A DNA stretch of 60,816 nt from JAHBNG01 sp039028975 (GTDB lineage: Bacteria > Chloroflexota > Anaerolineae > Caldilineales > Caldilineaceae): NCBI GenBank assembly GCA_039028975.1, contig JBCCHB010000102.1, forward strand, positions 1-60,816. Direction: 5' to 3'. Positions within the stretch are counted from its first letter, which is position 1; every line of letters starts with the position of its first letter. Below, piece after piece: positions 16,717 through 24,890 of this stretch. A program made the position numbers and the translations under genes. The notes beneath the pieces are model-generated. The model did not search any database. It had not been told where the DNA came from and was given only the letters and a program-made list of their open reading frames with translations.

Positions 16717-17129
16717 GAAGCAGTCGGCCCATAGTAGGCAAGAATTTCAGAGAGGTCGGAATCCTCCCACTGCTGTGCCACATCGGCAAGTTGCTCTAAA
16801 AGCAGCGCCCGCGTTTCTGGGCTTTCAACGAATGGCGAGGTCTCAAAATAGGTATAGAGCGCGCGAATTTTTTTTAGCAAGAGTGACTTGGCTGACTCCT
16901 CCCACGGATTTTGATGGCCTAAAGGGCTGACGGCTGAGTTGCCCTTGGCCATCTTCCTCAGGTGATCATGCCACTCATCCGGTAGCTTGTTATGCTCTAG
17001 TAATGCCTCAAGCGCGCGAAAATGACTAGTTAAGAGACGCTCAGAGACACGGCCAATCAACGATGCAATGAGCTTGATCAGCAAGAGAAAAACGGTGACA
17101 ATGGCAAGGAGGATGAGAAATAGATTCAT
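16698..17129 (-). CDS. Small membrane-anchored protein of unknown function
   Basis: A 143-residue protein not recognised. Residues 4-26 (LILLAIVTVFLLLIKLIASLIG) form one hydrophobic helix, probably a membrane anchor; the rest is soluble and helical, with many charged residues. The C-terminus IPRSF and the stop codon fall inside palindromic element A2, so the original ending has probably been replaced. No clear ribosome site precedes the ATG. It lies 98 bases downstream of the nucleotidase gene on the same strand and may be read from that promoter. Confidence 0.5.
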   Translation of the reverse strand: MNLFLILLAIVTVFLLLIKLIASLIGRVSERLLTSHFRALEALLEHNKLPDEWHDHLRKMAKGNSAVSPLGHQNPWEESAKSLLLKKIRALYTYFETSPFVESPETRALLLEQLADVAQQWEDSDLSEILAYYGPTASIPRSF

Positions 17130-17227
17130 GGCTTTGTTGACGCCTTGCTCCAGAACCCACAGGGCTTACAGGGCACGAAAGGCCGGTGCGATGGGGACAG
17201 CCACAATGCCAGGTAAGGTTTGGCGAA

Positions 17228-18766
17228 TCATCTCAATTGAACTCGCTCACTCTCATCCAGCAGCGCGTCCAACGGTTGTGCCTCGCTAGTCTCCAGGGAC
17301 AGAATATAGTCGATGACGGGCTGCCGCCAATGGACGTTGGTATCGTAACCATCTGGATCCTGCTCGCCAAAGAGATAATCGTCTCCGCCCGCGTACATAA
17401 AGTCGTTGATAATGACCGTGTAGGTTGAATCGAGAGCAAGATCACTGCCGTCTGCCAACGTGATATCGACGCTATCTCCATTGAGCTGGTAAGAGATGCC
17501 ACCAACCGCGCCACCACAGCAGAGCAGATTTTCTGCCAGTTGCGCACCTGTAATATCTACGGTAACCAAGTTATTATCAAAAGGAAGCACATCGATTACG
17601 CTGCCCCAAGTGATATCCCCAGTCGGAACTTCAGCGCGGAAGCCTCCCCAGTTGGTTACGGCAATTTGGGCAGAGGGATTGGACCAAAGCCAGGCGTCCA
17701 TTACCAGATTCGCCATGGGGTGTTCTCGTTGGGCCAGTCCTGCTTCTGTGTAGCCAATGGTCTCATTGAGTTGTTCATCGACCAGCATTTGCCAACCGTC
17801 TACGACTTCGACGATGTCCGATGATGGCATCACTGGATTCCCGTCATCTGTGACATAACTAACAGGGACTAGCGTCTGCTGCATCTCTAACACCTCGGCA
17901 GCAGCGGGATCATACGTGATATCTAACCGGACGTAGCCGGCGAATTTGGCTCCGCTGCCCATCACCGAAATGCCATTGACCATTTGGGCATCAAAATCAT
18001 TGCAGTGGCCAGCAAACATGGCATGGACATCCCCACTTTGGGCCTCCGCCAGTTCCGCCAGCTCATCCATACAAACGTGACCAAGTATCAAAACAATCTC
18101 AGCACCATCTGCTTGTAGCTGAGGCAAATACTCTGTCAGGGTCTCACTGTAACCAGCAAAGGTGAGATCCCCAATATTCTTAGGGTGAGTGGTTGTGGCC
18201 GTTTCCGTAGTGCTCAGCCCCAGAACGCCCACCGTCACGCCGCTAACTTGGAAGATCGCGTAAGGTTGGGCAAAGTCAGCCAGTTCTCCGGTCGCTTTGT
18301 CCCGTACATTGGCAGCCAAGTAAGGGAAGTTAGCTTCGGCAAAGCGCTGCGTCATCGCTTCACGGCCAAAGTCGAACTCATGGTTCCCAATGACCGAAGC
18401 GTGATAGCCCATCAAGTTGAAGACTTCCACAGCAGACTCTCCCTCAAACCAAGTTGAAATGGAGGGTCCAGTCCAATTATCACCGCCGCTGAGAATCAAG
18501 AATGAATCTGGGTCAAACTGTTCTTTTTCCAGCCACCAGCTATACACATTTGCCGCACCACCCAAGGTTTGCCCCGAGCGAAATGGGGAAAAAGTCTGCA
18601 ACCAGCCGTGCTCATCTGCTGTATTGAGAATAGTAATGGTAACAGGCTCACTTACGACTTGGGGTTCCGCCATCTCTCCTTCAGGCATAGGCAGGGGCTG
18701 GCAACCAACTGCTAACAACAGCCATACTATACTGGTACAGAGCATCACAAATCTTGAGTGTTTCAT
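17228..18766 (-). CDS. 5'-nucleotidase / 2',3'-cyclic phosphodiesterase lipoprotein (UshA/CpdB-like)
   Basis: A 512-residue exported nucleotidase. It has a lipoprotein signal (WLLLAVGC, Cys22). The metallophosphatase domain starts with LNTADEHGWL and continues with SGGDNWTG, GNHEFDFG and, later, GHVCMDE and AGHCND, which supply the two-metal site. The C-terminal 5'-nucleotidase domain includes TNWGGFRAEVPTGDITWG and LPFDNNLV, with the usual substrate pocket. It would release nucleosides and phosphate from extracellular nucleotides. An AAGGAG site lies eight bases before the ATG. A hairpin separates it from the upstream sugar isomerase gene, so it probably has its own promoter. Confidence 0.9.
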   Translation of the reverse strand: MKHSRFVMLCTSIVWLLLAVGCQPLPMPEGEMAEPQVVSEPVTITILNTADEHGWLQTFSPFRSGQTLGGAANVYSWWLEKEQFDPDSFLILSGGDNWTGPSISTWFEGESAVEVFNLMGYHASVIGNHEFDFGREAMTQRFAEANFPYLAANVRDKATGELADFAQPYAIFQVSGVTVGVLGLSTTETATTTHPKNIGDLTFAGYSETLTEYLPQLQADGAEIVLILGHVCMDELAELAEAQSGDVHAMFAGHCNDFDAQMVNGISVMGSGAKFAGYVRLDITYDPAAAEVLEMQQTLVPVSYVTDDGNPVMPSSDIVEVVDGWQMLVDEQLNETIGYTEAGLAQREHPMANLVMDAWLWSNPSAQIAVTNWGGFRAEVPTGDITWGSVIDVLPFDNNLVTVDITGAQLAENLLCCGGAVGGISYQLNGDSVDITLADGSDLALDSTYTVIINDFMYAGGDDYLFGEQDPDGYDTNVHWRQPVIDYILSLETSEAQPLDALLDESERVQLR

Positions 18767-18823
18767 TGGGAGTCTCCTTCTTGGGTTATACTTACTGCCG
18801 TTAGAACGGGAACATGTAGAATA

Positions 18824-18858
18824 GGCTGTCTAGTCCTTGCTGAACAGGCTAGACAACC
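18824..18858 (-). terminator. Hairpin between sugar isomerase and nucleotidase genes
   Basis: GGCTGTCTAG (18824-18833) pairs with CTAGACAACC (18849-18858) with one mismatch, just after the stop of the minus-strand sugar isomerase gene. There is no long T run, so it is only a weak intrinsic terminator candidate. Confidence 0.4.
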
Positions 18859-18870
18859 GGGCCTACACTC

Positions 18871-19677
18871 TTAAAGCCTTTGAAGATAGGCAAGGCTTTC
18901 TCGAGCAGTCTTTTCGGCACCGGGTGTAAAGTCGAATACTTCAACGGATACCCAGCGACTATATGCCAGCTCACGCAGCGTTTGCAGAATGGGCTGAAAG
19001 TCTAGCCCCCCCATCCCCGGCCCACGCAGATTGGGATCATTGACGTGTACGTGGTGGAAGAGAGGGTGGACGCTCTGAATCTGTTCAGATATCGGGCGTG
19101 GGGTGTGGCTCATTGCCTTGGTGTCGACCATCATCTGGCAACCGGGATGGTCTGCTGCACGAACTAAGTCAGCAGCTTCCTCCACATTCACGATAAAGTT
19201 GGTTTCATTGGTACTCAGGGGTTCGATACAGAAGAGAACGCCCTGTTCCTGAGCACGTACACCACAGCGATGCATGCTCTCGGCGGTGGATTGCCACGCA
19301 TCGTGTCGCGGTCGGTCGGGTGGTACATCACGCTGTTGGGGAGAGCCAAAGATCAGGACCTCGCCGCCCAGATCGGCACAGCAATCAATGAGATCCAAAA
19401 GATATTGGGTCGTTCGCTCCCGTACGTCTGGATCAACATCGTTTAACTGAAAGCCCTCGGTTTTGGCCAACAGCCAATGGAGGCCTACAACGCTCAATCC
19501 TGTCTCTTCAACTGTATGTCGAATTTGCCTACGGTCAGCCGCAGAGAGGTCGGTTACCAAGTCACAGAGCGTAAAAGGCGACAATTCAAGCCCTTCATAG
19601 CCCAGTTCAGCTACAAAAGCGGCTGTCTTATCCAAAGCCCAACCGTCGAAGAGTTCATTGCAGATTGCATAGCGCAT
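18871..19677 (-). CDS. Sugar phosphate isomerase/epimerase family TIM barrel
   Basis: A 268-residue TIM-barrel protein of the AP-endonuclease-2/xylose-isomerase-like superfamily. MRYAICNELFDGW opens strand 1. Likely metal ligands are the Glu in FCIEPLS, the Asp in MMVDTKAMS, the His in HHVHVNDPN and the Glu in VSVEVFDF, in the right order for this fold. Such enzymes epimerise or isomerise keto-sugars and sugar acids. The frame opens 17 codons upstream (ATG 19728), but homologues as I recall them start at MRYAICNE, so 19677 is preferred; neither has a clear ribosome site. It is the second of two such genes after the enolase-superfamily gene. Confidence 0.8.
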   Translation of the reverse strand: MRYAICNELFDGWALDKTAAFVAELGYEGLELSPFTLCDLVTDLSAADRRQIRHTVEETGLSVVGLHWLLAKTEGFQLNDVDPDVRERTTQYLLDLIDCCADLGGEVLIFGSPQQRDVPPDRPRHDAWQSTAESMHRCGVRAQEQGVLFCIEPLSTNETNFIVNVEEAADLVRAADHPGCQMMVDTKAMSHTPRPISEQIQSVHPLFHHVHVNDPNLRGPGMGGLDFQPILQTLRELAYSRWVSVEVFDFTPGAEKTARESLAYLQRL

Positions 19678-19740
19678 GTTTTGTTCCATTTGAATGGTGT
19701 CCCCGATTACAACCTTCGGGGATGACATGGTGAATGGTGG

Positions 19741-19805
19741 ACCGACCTACCGACCACCGACCTACCGACCACCGACCACCGACCACCGACCTACCGATCA
19801 CCGAC
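19741..19805. repeat. ACCGACC heptamer tandem repeat
   Basis: Nine units of 7-8 bases (ACCGACC alternating with TACCGACC) run from 19741 to 19805. The TGA stop of the upstream minus-strand gene (19798-19800) lies inside the array, so slippage could change the C-terminus. Confidence 0.85.
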
Positions 19806-20655
19806 TAAGTAGCAATCGTAAATACCCACCATCTTCCTTTAGCTTATCCTCATCTTCACCAGGACCAAATTCTTCCAGAGAAATCGCACCTTGATAGTTA
19901 ACTGACTTGAGATCATCGACAATTTGAGGAATGTCAGCCACCCCTTCCTTGAGGCTGGTAAAGGTCCACTTCCAACTCATGCTGCCATCAGCATCTCGCT
20001 CAGTAGTAACGGGAATGCCGTTTCCAATATGACAGTGGGCCAAATAGGGGCCAAGCATCTCTATACCCATACGGCTATCTTCAATGCCAACTCGAATCAT
20101 ATTGGGGACATCATAAATCGCACCAATGTGATTGGGATCCAGGTCCCGCAGCAGTTCAATCGTGCGAGATGCGGAAACCGCTACTGTGCCGACGTGAATC
20201 TCATAGACTACCTTGACCCCATATTCACGAGCTAGTTCAGTCAAATTGGCAAACCCTGCTCTTGCTTCCGCAAATTGAGGTAAGTAGGGTCGGGTACGGT
20301 CCTGTCTAGGCGCACCGATACGAATGATGGGAGGTTGATCAGGGTCAATGGCCAAAGCCCCCTTGAAGAGCTTGATTACCTCATCCTGCGATTCATACGT
20401 AACGCTGGGTGCCAGCGCAGCCACTCGAATACCGCTGCGAGCCGAGGCGGCCTGAATTTGGGCTGCTTTATCGACCACATTATCGGGACTGACGTCGCTC
20501 AGGTGTCGCCCCCAAAAAGATGGCTCCGCGCTCGTATCCTCTGGATTGTAGCGGCAGCGCAACTCAAGGGCATCATAGCCATGTTCGGCCAACTTATCAA
20601 ATGTTTCATCCAGGGTCCAGCGGGGAAGCATAACGGAGGTGCAGCTAAGTTTCAT
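19798..20655 (-). CDS. Sugar phosphate isomerase/epimerase family TIM barrel
   Basis: A 285-residue protein of the same superfamily as the following gene but clearly divergent from it. MKLSCTSVMLPRW opens the barrel. Candidate metal ligands are the Glu in VVYEIHVG, the Asp in AIYDVPNM, the His in AHCHIGNG and the Glu in SLEEFGPG. The ATG has an AAAGGAA site about five bases upstream. A large hairpin separates it from the enolase-superfamily gene. Its last codons (SR) and stop are formed by the heptamer repeat. The role is probably one step in the same sugar catabolic route; the substrate is unknown. Confidence 0.8.
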   Translation of the reverse strand: MKLSCTSVMLPRWTLDETFDKLAEHGYDALELRCRYNPEDTSAEPSFWGRHLSDVSPDNVVDKAAQIQAASARSGIRVAALAPSVTYESQDEVIKLFKGALAIDPDQPPIIRIGAPRQDRTRPYLPQFAEARAGFANLTELAREYGVKVVYEIHVGTVAVSASRTIELLRDLDPNHIGAIYDVPNMIRVGIEDSRMGIEMLGPYLAHCHIGNGIPVTTERDADGSMSWKWTFTSLKEGVADIPQIVDDLKSVNYQGAISLEEFGPGEDEDKLKEDGGYLRLLLSR

Positions 20656-20738
20656 GAAGGTTCCTTTCCTAATCAGGTTTGCATGGGAACTGGGTTGAAT
20701 GGGCTAGGATCGTAAGTATTACTATTTTATCGTTGTCC

Positions 20739-20796
20739 CACCAATATGCCAAGCCAGATGAAGGATCCATCTGGCTTGGCATCTTTTCTATTGGTG
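20739..20796 (-). terminator. Strong nested hairpin downstream of the enolase-superfamily gene
   Basis: ATGCCAAGCCAGATG (20746-20760) pairs perfectly with CATCTGGCTTGGCAT (20768-20782), and outer arms CACCAAT and ATTGGTG add a second stem. It lies between the enolase-superfamily gene and the next isomerase gene. Pyrimidine-rich sequence follows on the plus strand only. Confidence 0.6.
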
Positions 20797-20987
20797 AGAA
20801 AATAAGGGCGTAGCAAGGGCAACTAAGATGCTGTTGGCGAATTCAAGAGCACCCGTAAGCTGTGGAGGTAGGCACGCCTCGTGCTGGTTTCTGGCGCATA
20901 GCCGCACGGGGCGTGCTCACTGAACGGTTGTGTGTGACTTTTACACGATTGCGATGATTCCAATCTTTGGACTACCTGGATCACATT
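20797..20987. repeat. Non-coding stretch with repeat F, copy 1
   Basis: No gene is seen between the hairpin and 20987. Within it, GCACGCCTCGTGC and GCACGGGGCGTGC (about 20872-20915) form an imperfect inverted repeat, followed by TCACTGAACGG. The reverse complement resembles 33300-33360 (GTGAGCACGCCCTCGTGCGG), so it is a dispersed repeat with two copies here. Confidence 0.5.
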
Positions 20988-22118
20988 CTATTGATCAAAC
21001 AAGTACTTCTCGACCGCCTCCTCATTGACGTGAACACCCAAGCCCGGCTCCTCTCGTACGGCCAACCAACCTGCCTCCTGAACCCACGGATCAGTAACCA
21101 ACTCATGCTGCATGGGCGATTCGTGGGGCTTAAAGTCCATGCTAACGCCCTGATTAGAGATAGCCATCAGATGGAGGCTGGCCGCGGTGTTGAGCGCGCT
21201 GCTCCAGGTGTGCATACTGTATTGGAGATTTTCGGCCTCGATCAGCTTGATGACGTTCCGCAAACCAGTAATCCCATGACAACGCCCCGGATCGATTTGG
21301 ATAATGTCCACACCGCCTGAGCGAATGAGATGGCGATAGCTCTCTAGATCCCATTCATCTTCACCAGTGCCGATAGGTGTGGAGACTGCTGCTCGAAGTC
21401 GTGTGTGTCCTTCCAGATCGCTGGGAAAGAGAGGCTGCTCAATCCAAGCCAGCCGATACGGTTCGTAATCCTGAAAACGCTGAATGGCAGTGGGAACATC
21501 CCACAAACGATAGATACCTGGTGTGTCGACGGCAAGCTCACTCTCATCGCCAACTACTTCACGAATCTTGTGAACGAATTCTAGATCGCGTTTTCGGTTG
21601 TCGCCAAAGCGTGCCTCTGGCCGCATCCCCCACCCTGCTTTGGTAAACCAATAGCCCTCGTCTATGCAGAAGCGAAATTCATCCAACGTCCAGTCCAGGT
21701 CCTCCATATCAAAAATAAACGAAGCCATGGCCGGCACCTTGTCCCGTAGTTGGCCGCCCAACAGTTGGCAGACAGGCAAGCCTAGCGCTTTGCCTTTCAG
21801 ATCCCACAGGGCCATATCGAGCGCGCTGACCCCGAATGCGGCGATGCCCTCAGGGCCGTACCACCAGATCCGATCCTGCATGGTCTGCCAGAGCCGCTCC
21901 ACATCCACAGGGTCCTGGCCTATTAGCAATGGTGCCAGCCCTTGATCAATAATCACTTTGACGGCCAGTGCGGCTTCACGGAATTGGGCGATGCATTCAC
22001 CCCAGCCCACTAAACCACTATCTGTTTCGATGCGGGCAAGCGTAACGTAGCGTTCAATACCTTTGTAGTGGGGTTCGGGATAGGCAAGAGGGAATGTTTG
22101 GATGGATTGAATTTTCAT
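20988..22118 (-). CDS. Mandelate racemase/enolase superfamily protein (sugar-acid dehydratase-like)
   Basis: A 376-residue enolase-superfamily enzyme. The N-terminal capping domain begins MKIQSIQTFPL. The barrel has KAGWG (second-strand Lys), metal ligands in LAVDTPG (Asp), WIEQPL (Glu) and GTGEDEW (Glu), and the mandelate-racemase-type pair IQIDPG (Asp) and YSMHTWSS (His). This residue set is that of acid-sugar dehydratases and racemases. Start 22118 is chosen because homologues begin there; a longer frame adds a basic stretch (NKAEKTKRNRAKR) read through the end of the upstream gene. It lies four bases after the stop of the zinc-ribbon gene in the sugar operon. Confidence 0.85.
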   Translation of the reverse strand: MKIQSIQTFPLAYPEPHYKGIERYVTLARIETDSGLVGWGECIAQFREAALAVKVIIDQGLAPLLIGQDPVDVERLWQTMQDRIWWYGPEGIAAFGVSALDMALWDLKGKALGLPVCQLLGGQLRDKVPAMASFIFDMEDLDWTLDEFRFCIDEGYWFTKAGWGMRPEARFGDNRKRDLEFVHKIREVVGDESELAVDTPGIYRLWDVPTAIQRFQDYEPYRLAWIEQPLFPSDLEGHTRLRAAVSTPIGTGEDEWDLESYRHLIRSGGVDIIQIDPGRCHGITGLRNVIKLIEAENLQYSMHTWSSALNTAASLHLMAISNQGVSMDFKPHESPMQHELVTDPWVQEAGWLAVREEPGLGVHVNEEAVEKYLFDQ

Positions 22119-22122
22119 GGTT

Positions 22123-22845
22123 CTACTTTCGCCTGCGTCTCTTTTTGCTCGGTTTCTTTTGGTTTTTTCGGCTTTGTTTGCTCTTGATTCGCTTGGGTTT
22201 CGTCCCACCTCGTCTTCGAAGTCGGTCTGGGGGAATTGAAGTAATGCCTAATGAATTGCCCGTTTCATCCAATATGTGAATCGGTTCTCGACCATTCCAT
22301 GTCTCAAATGGTTCGAAATCTTCGCCGTTGGGGCTCATACCAACGGTACCATTGAAGGGGTGATTTCCCACCACGCCGCGTGACAACAACTCTTCGTCAA
22401 CAATCACAGTTGGGCATTGAATACAGAAGTAGCCAGCGGGTGCCAACATGATGCGTGGAGTAGGATGACTGGCATAGATAAAGTACCCATACATCTGCTT
22501 CGTATCGGATTGGCATTGGGGACACTGCTCAGTACTGCCGGTAAGCTGTAGCGAATAGCCATGGACTATGGATCCCTCAACAAAGTCTATATCAACAGCC
22601 TCGCTGAGCGCTTGTGCCATTTCACCTTTGTCATCGACTTCGACCTGATCCATATCAAACTGTGAGATGGTTGAACCATCGTCGAGTTCAACTCGCGTCA
22701 TCACTGAGTCGAGCTGTTCCTCTATTTCAAGCTGTTCCTCTGGCTCAGTACGGGTAAGTTTGCGGCGAACTTTACGAGCATGCGCAGGAGAGACGCTTCG
22801 CCTACTCTTCTTGGCTGGGAAGAGATTCCGAATCCAGTTCAGCAT
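22123..22845 (-). CDS. Zinc-ribbon protein with basic C-terminal tail, unknown function
   Basis: A 240-residue protein not recognised. It has two C-x-x-C pairs, CPQCQ and CIQC, about 30 residues apart, suggesting one zinc ribbon. The N-terminal 40 residues are basic (PAKKSRRSVS, ARKVRRKL), and the last 35 are extremely rich in Lys and Arg. Such tails usually contact nucleic acid. The middle part (VHGYSLQLTGSTE, TWNGREPIHIL) is acidic to neutral. The start at 22845 (MLNWIRNLF) avoids overlap with the upstream isomerase-like gene. Position between two sugar enzymes suggests co-transcription, but no metabolic role is apparent; it may be a hitch-hiker. Confidence 0.55.
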   Translation of the reverse strand: MLNWIRNLFPAKKSRRSVSPAHARKVRRKLTRTEPEEQLEIEEQLDSVMTRVELDDGSTISQFDMDQVEVDDKGEMAQALSEAVDIDFVEGSIVHGYSLQLTGSTEQCPQCQSDTKQMYGYFIYASHPTPRIMLAPAGYFCIQCPTVIVDEELLSRGVVGNHPFNGTVGMSPNGEDFEPFETWNGREPIHILDETGNSLGITSIPPDRLRRRGGTKPKRIKSKQSRKNQKKPSKKRRRRK

Positions 22846-22858
22846 AAAATGGTCCCGT

Positions 22859-24259
22859 TTAGATTCGCACGATAGGGAAGCCCATGGCCTCTGCAAAAGC
22901 CTCCAAAGCCTGAGTATGATCACCCACGCCCAAGGCAATGTGATGAGAGGGGCCTTGCTGACACCAGGCATCCATAAATTCGTGGATAGGACGGTCAATT
23001 TTCACCCTGGTATTGGGGTTGCCAATGTTGAGAATGGTGCCCTCGAGGCTCTCTCCAATGGTGTAGATGAGTTTGAAGGTATCCCCAGCATTCACCTGGG
23101 TTAGATTCAGCATGGTCACTGGCCCTTGCTGCATGTCAAAATCGATTCCCAGCCCATGTCCTGATTTACCATGGTGGGTCTCTAGGTGCATGAGCCGCGG
23201 CCGACCTTGGGCCATGCCAATGTTGCTTGGCCCGTCATGACCCATCAGAAACGAGTTTTCGTCCAGGTCCATAGCAAAGAACTCGACAAACATGCCACCA
23301 CCACCTAGCAGATCCAGGATTTTCATGGCCATAGCCGTCTTGACATCCCCTTCGGTTACGCCCGGCCGACCCATGGCGGCCAATCGCGAAACGGCCAGTC
23401 CCGATTGGGCGCGCAATTGGGTGATCAGTTCCTTCTCCCCCCACCAGTAGTAACCGAAAGCGAAGATGTCATGCTTTTTGAGCACCTCTTCGTAGGCCAC
23501 AGCAGCTTGGGCAGAGAAGCGCATGTGTTCATTCGTTACGGTGGCATCCACATCGTAAACGCTGCGAAAATGAGTGACCATCTCCTCAAGTTGGTCATTG
23601 GTCACCCGATGATAGGCTTCTTCTATCTCCTCCACTTCGGGACGAGCCAACATCCGACCCGTGGCCCGCAGCAGCCGAGATTCATCAACAGGCATATCGG
23701 TCATACCAGGATAGACTTCGCCAATGAGGCCCACGTTCATGGTGCGGAAGAAGCGGGCTGCGGCCACACCAGCAAAATCGGCCTGCAATTCTTGCTGTAA
23801 GCGGGCTTCATCAAACGAGCCGGTCCGCACCTTGAATTTTTTGCCAACTGAGACCAATGCGCCAGCCAGCTCAGGAATGCAACAAACGGCCTCGTGGTGT
23901 AGGTAATCAGTGGTATCGGCACTAGCATAGTCATAGGAACGATCCTCGTGGGCATTGAGAATACGCACCGGCACTTCAACGCCTTGGATGGCAGGTAACA
24001 TATCCATACTAGGTGTGTAACCAAAGGGGAAAACCACCACCATGTCTACCTGTTCTTGGGCAAACATCTCGCCTGCTGCTCGTGACTTTTCTGGCGTATC
24101 GACCAGCTCCGGGGCAACGATGTCGGCATGGGGATCGAGCATGTCGCGCAGGCCACGGTACATGCGCATGCCCATTTCCTTAAGACGCGGATATTGCTCC
24201 CAGTAGTAATGATGACCGGCAGGGAGCAGACCGATCTTGGCGCGTGTTTGGTTAGTCAT
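22859..24259 (-). CDS. L-arabinose/L-fucose isomerase-like family protein
   Basis: A 466-residue protein of the L-fucose/L-arabinose isomerase fold, close to the arabinose isomerase (AraA-like) group. It begins RAKIGLLPAGHHYYWEQYP. Candidate metal and catalytic residues are the Glu in MFVEFFAMDL, the following SFLMGHDGPSN, and the His in SHHIALGVG near the C-terminus. Family members interconvert aldoses and ketoses with a divalent metal, but several related groups have untested substrates. The ATG at 24259 is preferred; a TTG at 24268 overlaps the upstream stop. It lies in the sugar operon directly after the cysteine hydrolase gene. Confidence 0.75.
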   Translation of the reverse strand: MTNQTRAKIGLLPAGHHYYWEQYPRLKEMGMRMYRGLRDMLDPHADIVAPELVDTPEKSRAAGEMFAQEQVDMVVVFPFGYTPSMDMLPAIQGVEVPVRILNAHEDRSYDYASADTTDYLHHEAVCCIPELAGALVSVGKKFKVRTGSFDEARLQQELQADFAGVAAARFFRTMNVGLIGEVYPGMTDMPVDESRLLRATGRMLARPEVEEIEEAYHRVTNDQLEEMVTHFRSVYDVDATVTNEHMRFSAQAAVAYEEVLKKHDIFAFGYYWWGEKELITQLRAQSGLAVSRLAAMGRPGVTEGDVKTAMAMKILDLLGGGGMFVEFFAMDLDENSFLMGHDGPSNIGMAQGRPRLMHLETHHGKSGHGLGIDFDMQQGPVTMLNLTQVNAGDTFKLIYTIGESLEGTILNIGNPNTRVKIDRPIHEFMDAWCQQGPSHHIALGVGDHTQALEAFAEAMGFPIVRI

Positions 24260-24264
24260 TTGTG

Positions 24265-24795
24265 TCAAAACTCAATCTCATTCGTTTGCTTGGTTGCAGC
24301 CAATGTACCCAGCGATGCGTTATGTTCAGCGATTTGTTCGGCCGCGCTTTTTTCTTCATCTTCAAAATCAAAGGTGCTGTGGGCATCGGTGACCAACGTC
24401 ACGTCATAGCCCAGTTCAATTGCCTGGCGGGTCGTGGCATTGATACATACCTCAGTTTGCATCCCGGCAATAACAAGGTGCGTAATGCCAAGGCTACTCA
24501 ACACTTCCTGTAAAGGCGTGGCTTCAAATGCGCTGGGCTCTCTCTTGTCAATGAATGCATGGTTCTCTTGAGTGTTCAATTGAGGATGGACTTGCCAGCC
24601 CGCTGTTCCAGGCTCATCTGGATCACCGACGTCGCCACTATGTCGCACAAAGATGATTGGGACATTGGTCGTGCGGGCTTTCTGGCATAATGTTTCGAGG
24701 TTTGTCAAAATATAATCTGCCAGATAAAGAGGCATCTCGTCAGCAAACATATTTACTTGGGCGTCAATGATCAGAAGGGCGGTCTTGTTCATCAA
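24265..24795 (-). CDS. Isochorismatase-family cysteine hydrolase
   Basis: A 176-residue cysteine hydrolase. The catalytic triad is complete: Asp in LLIIDAQVNMF, Lys in FIDKREPSAF and Cys in GMQTEVCINATTR. The family includes nicotinamidases, N-carbamoyl hydrolases and isochorismatases; the short size and the HLVIAGMQTEVC strand fit the general cysteine hydrolase group. Its stop overlaps the possible TTG start of the isomerase-like gene, so the two are coupled. In a carbohydrate cluster it might remove an amide or carbamoyl group from a substrate, which is inference. Confidence 0.85.
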   Translation of the reverse strand: MMNKTALLIIDAQVNMFADEMPLYLADYILTNLETLCQKARTTNVPIIFVRHSGDVGDPDEPGTAGWQVHPQLNTQENHAFIDKREPSAFEATPLQEVLSSLGITHLVIAGMQTEVCINATTRQAIELGYDVTLVTDAHSTFDFEDEEKSAAEQIAEHNASLGTLAATKQTNEIEF

Positions 24796-24804
24796 TCTGC
24801 ATCC

Positions 24805-24888
24805 TATATCTCGGTTGATTTCTAAACAGCTATTTCTAAAGCACTGCCAGAGAGACTAACCAATCGTTTTGAAACGGAGCTGACTATA
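24805..24888 (+). repeat. Family A palindromic element, copy A3 (degenerate)
   Basis: An 84-bp copy bounded by TATA, with the family's centre (CACTGCCAGAGAGAC) and right end (GTTTTGAAACGGAGCTGA) well kept; the left arm has decayed and pairs poorly. It lies between the kinase-like gene and the cysteine hydrolase gene. Confidence 0.65.
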
Positions 24889-24890
24889 AT

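Noticed and set aside
19741..19805. CRISPR-like or iteron array
   Set aside because: The 7-8 base units have no spacers and no replication gene is near; a simple slippage repeat explains it.
20739..20796. Another family A-C mobile palindrome
   Set aside because: It lacks TATA ends and shares no arm or centre sequence with the families; it is better seen as a transcription-ending hairpin.
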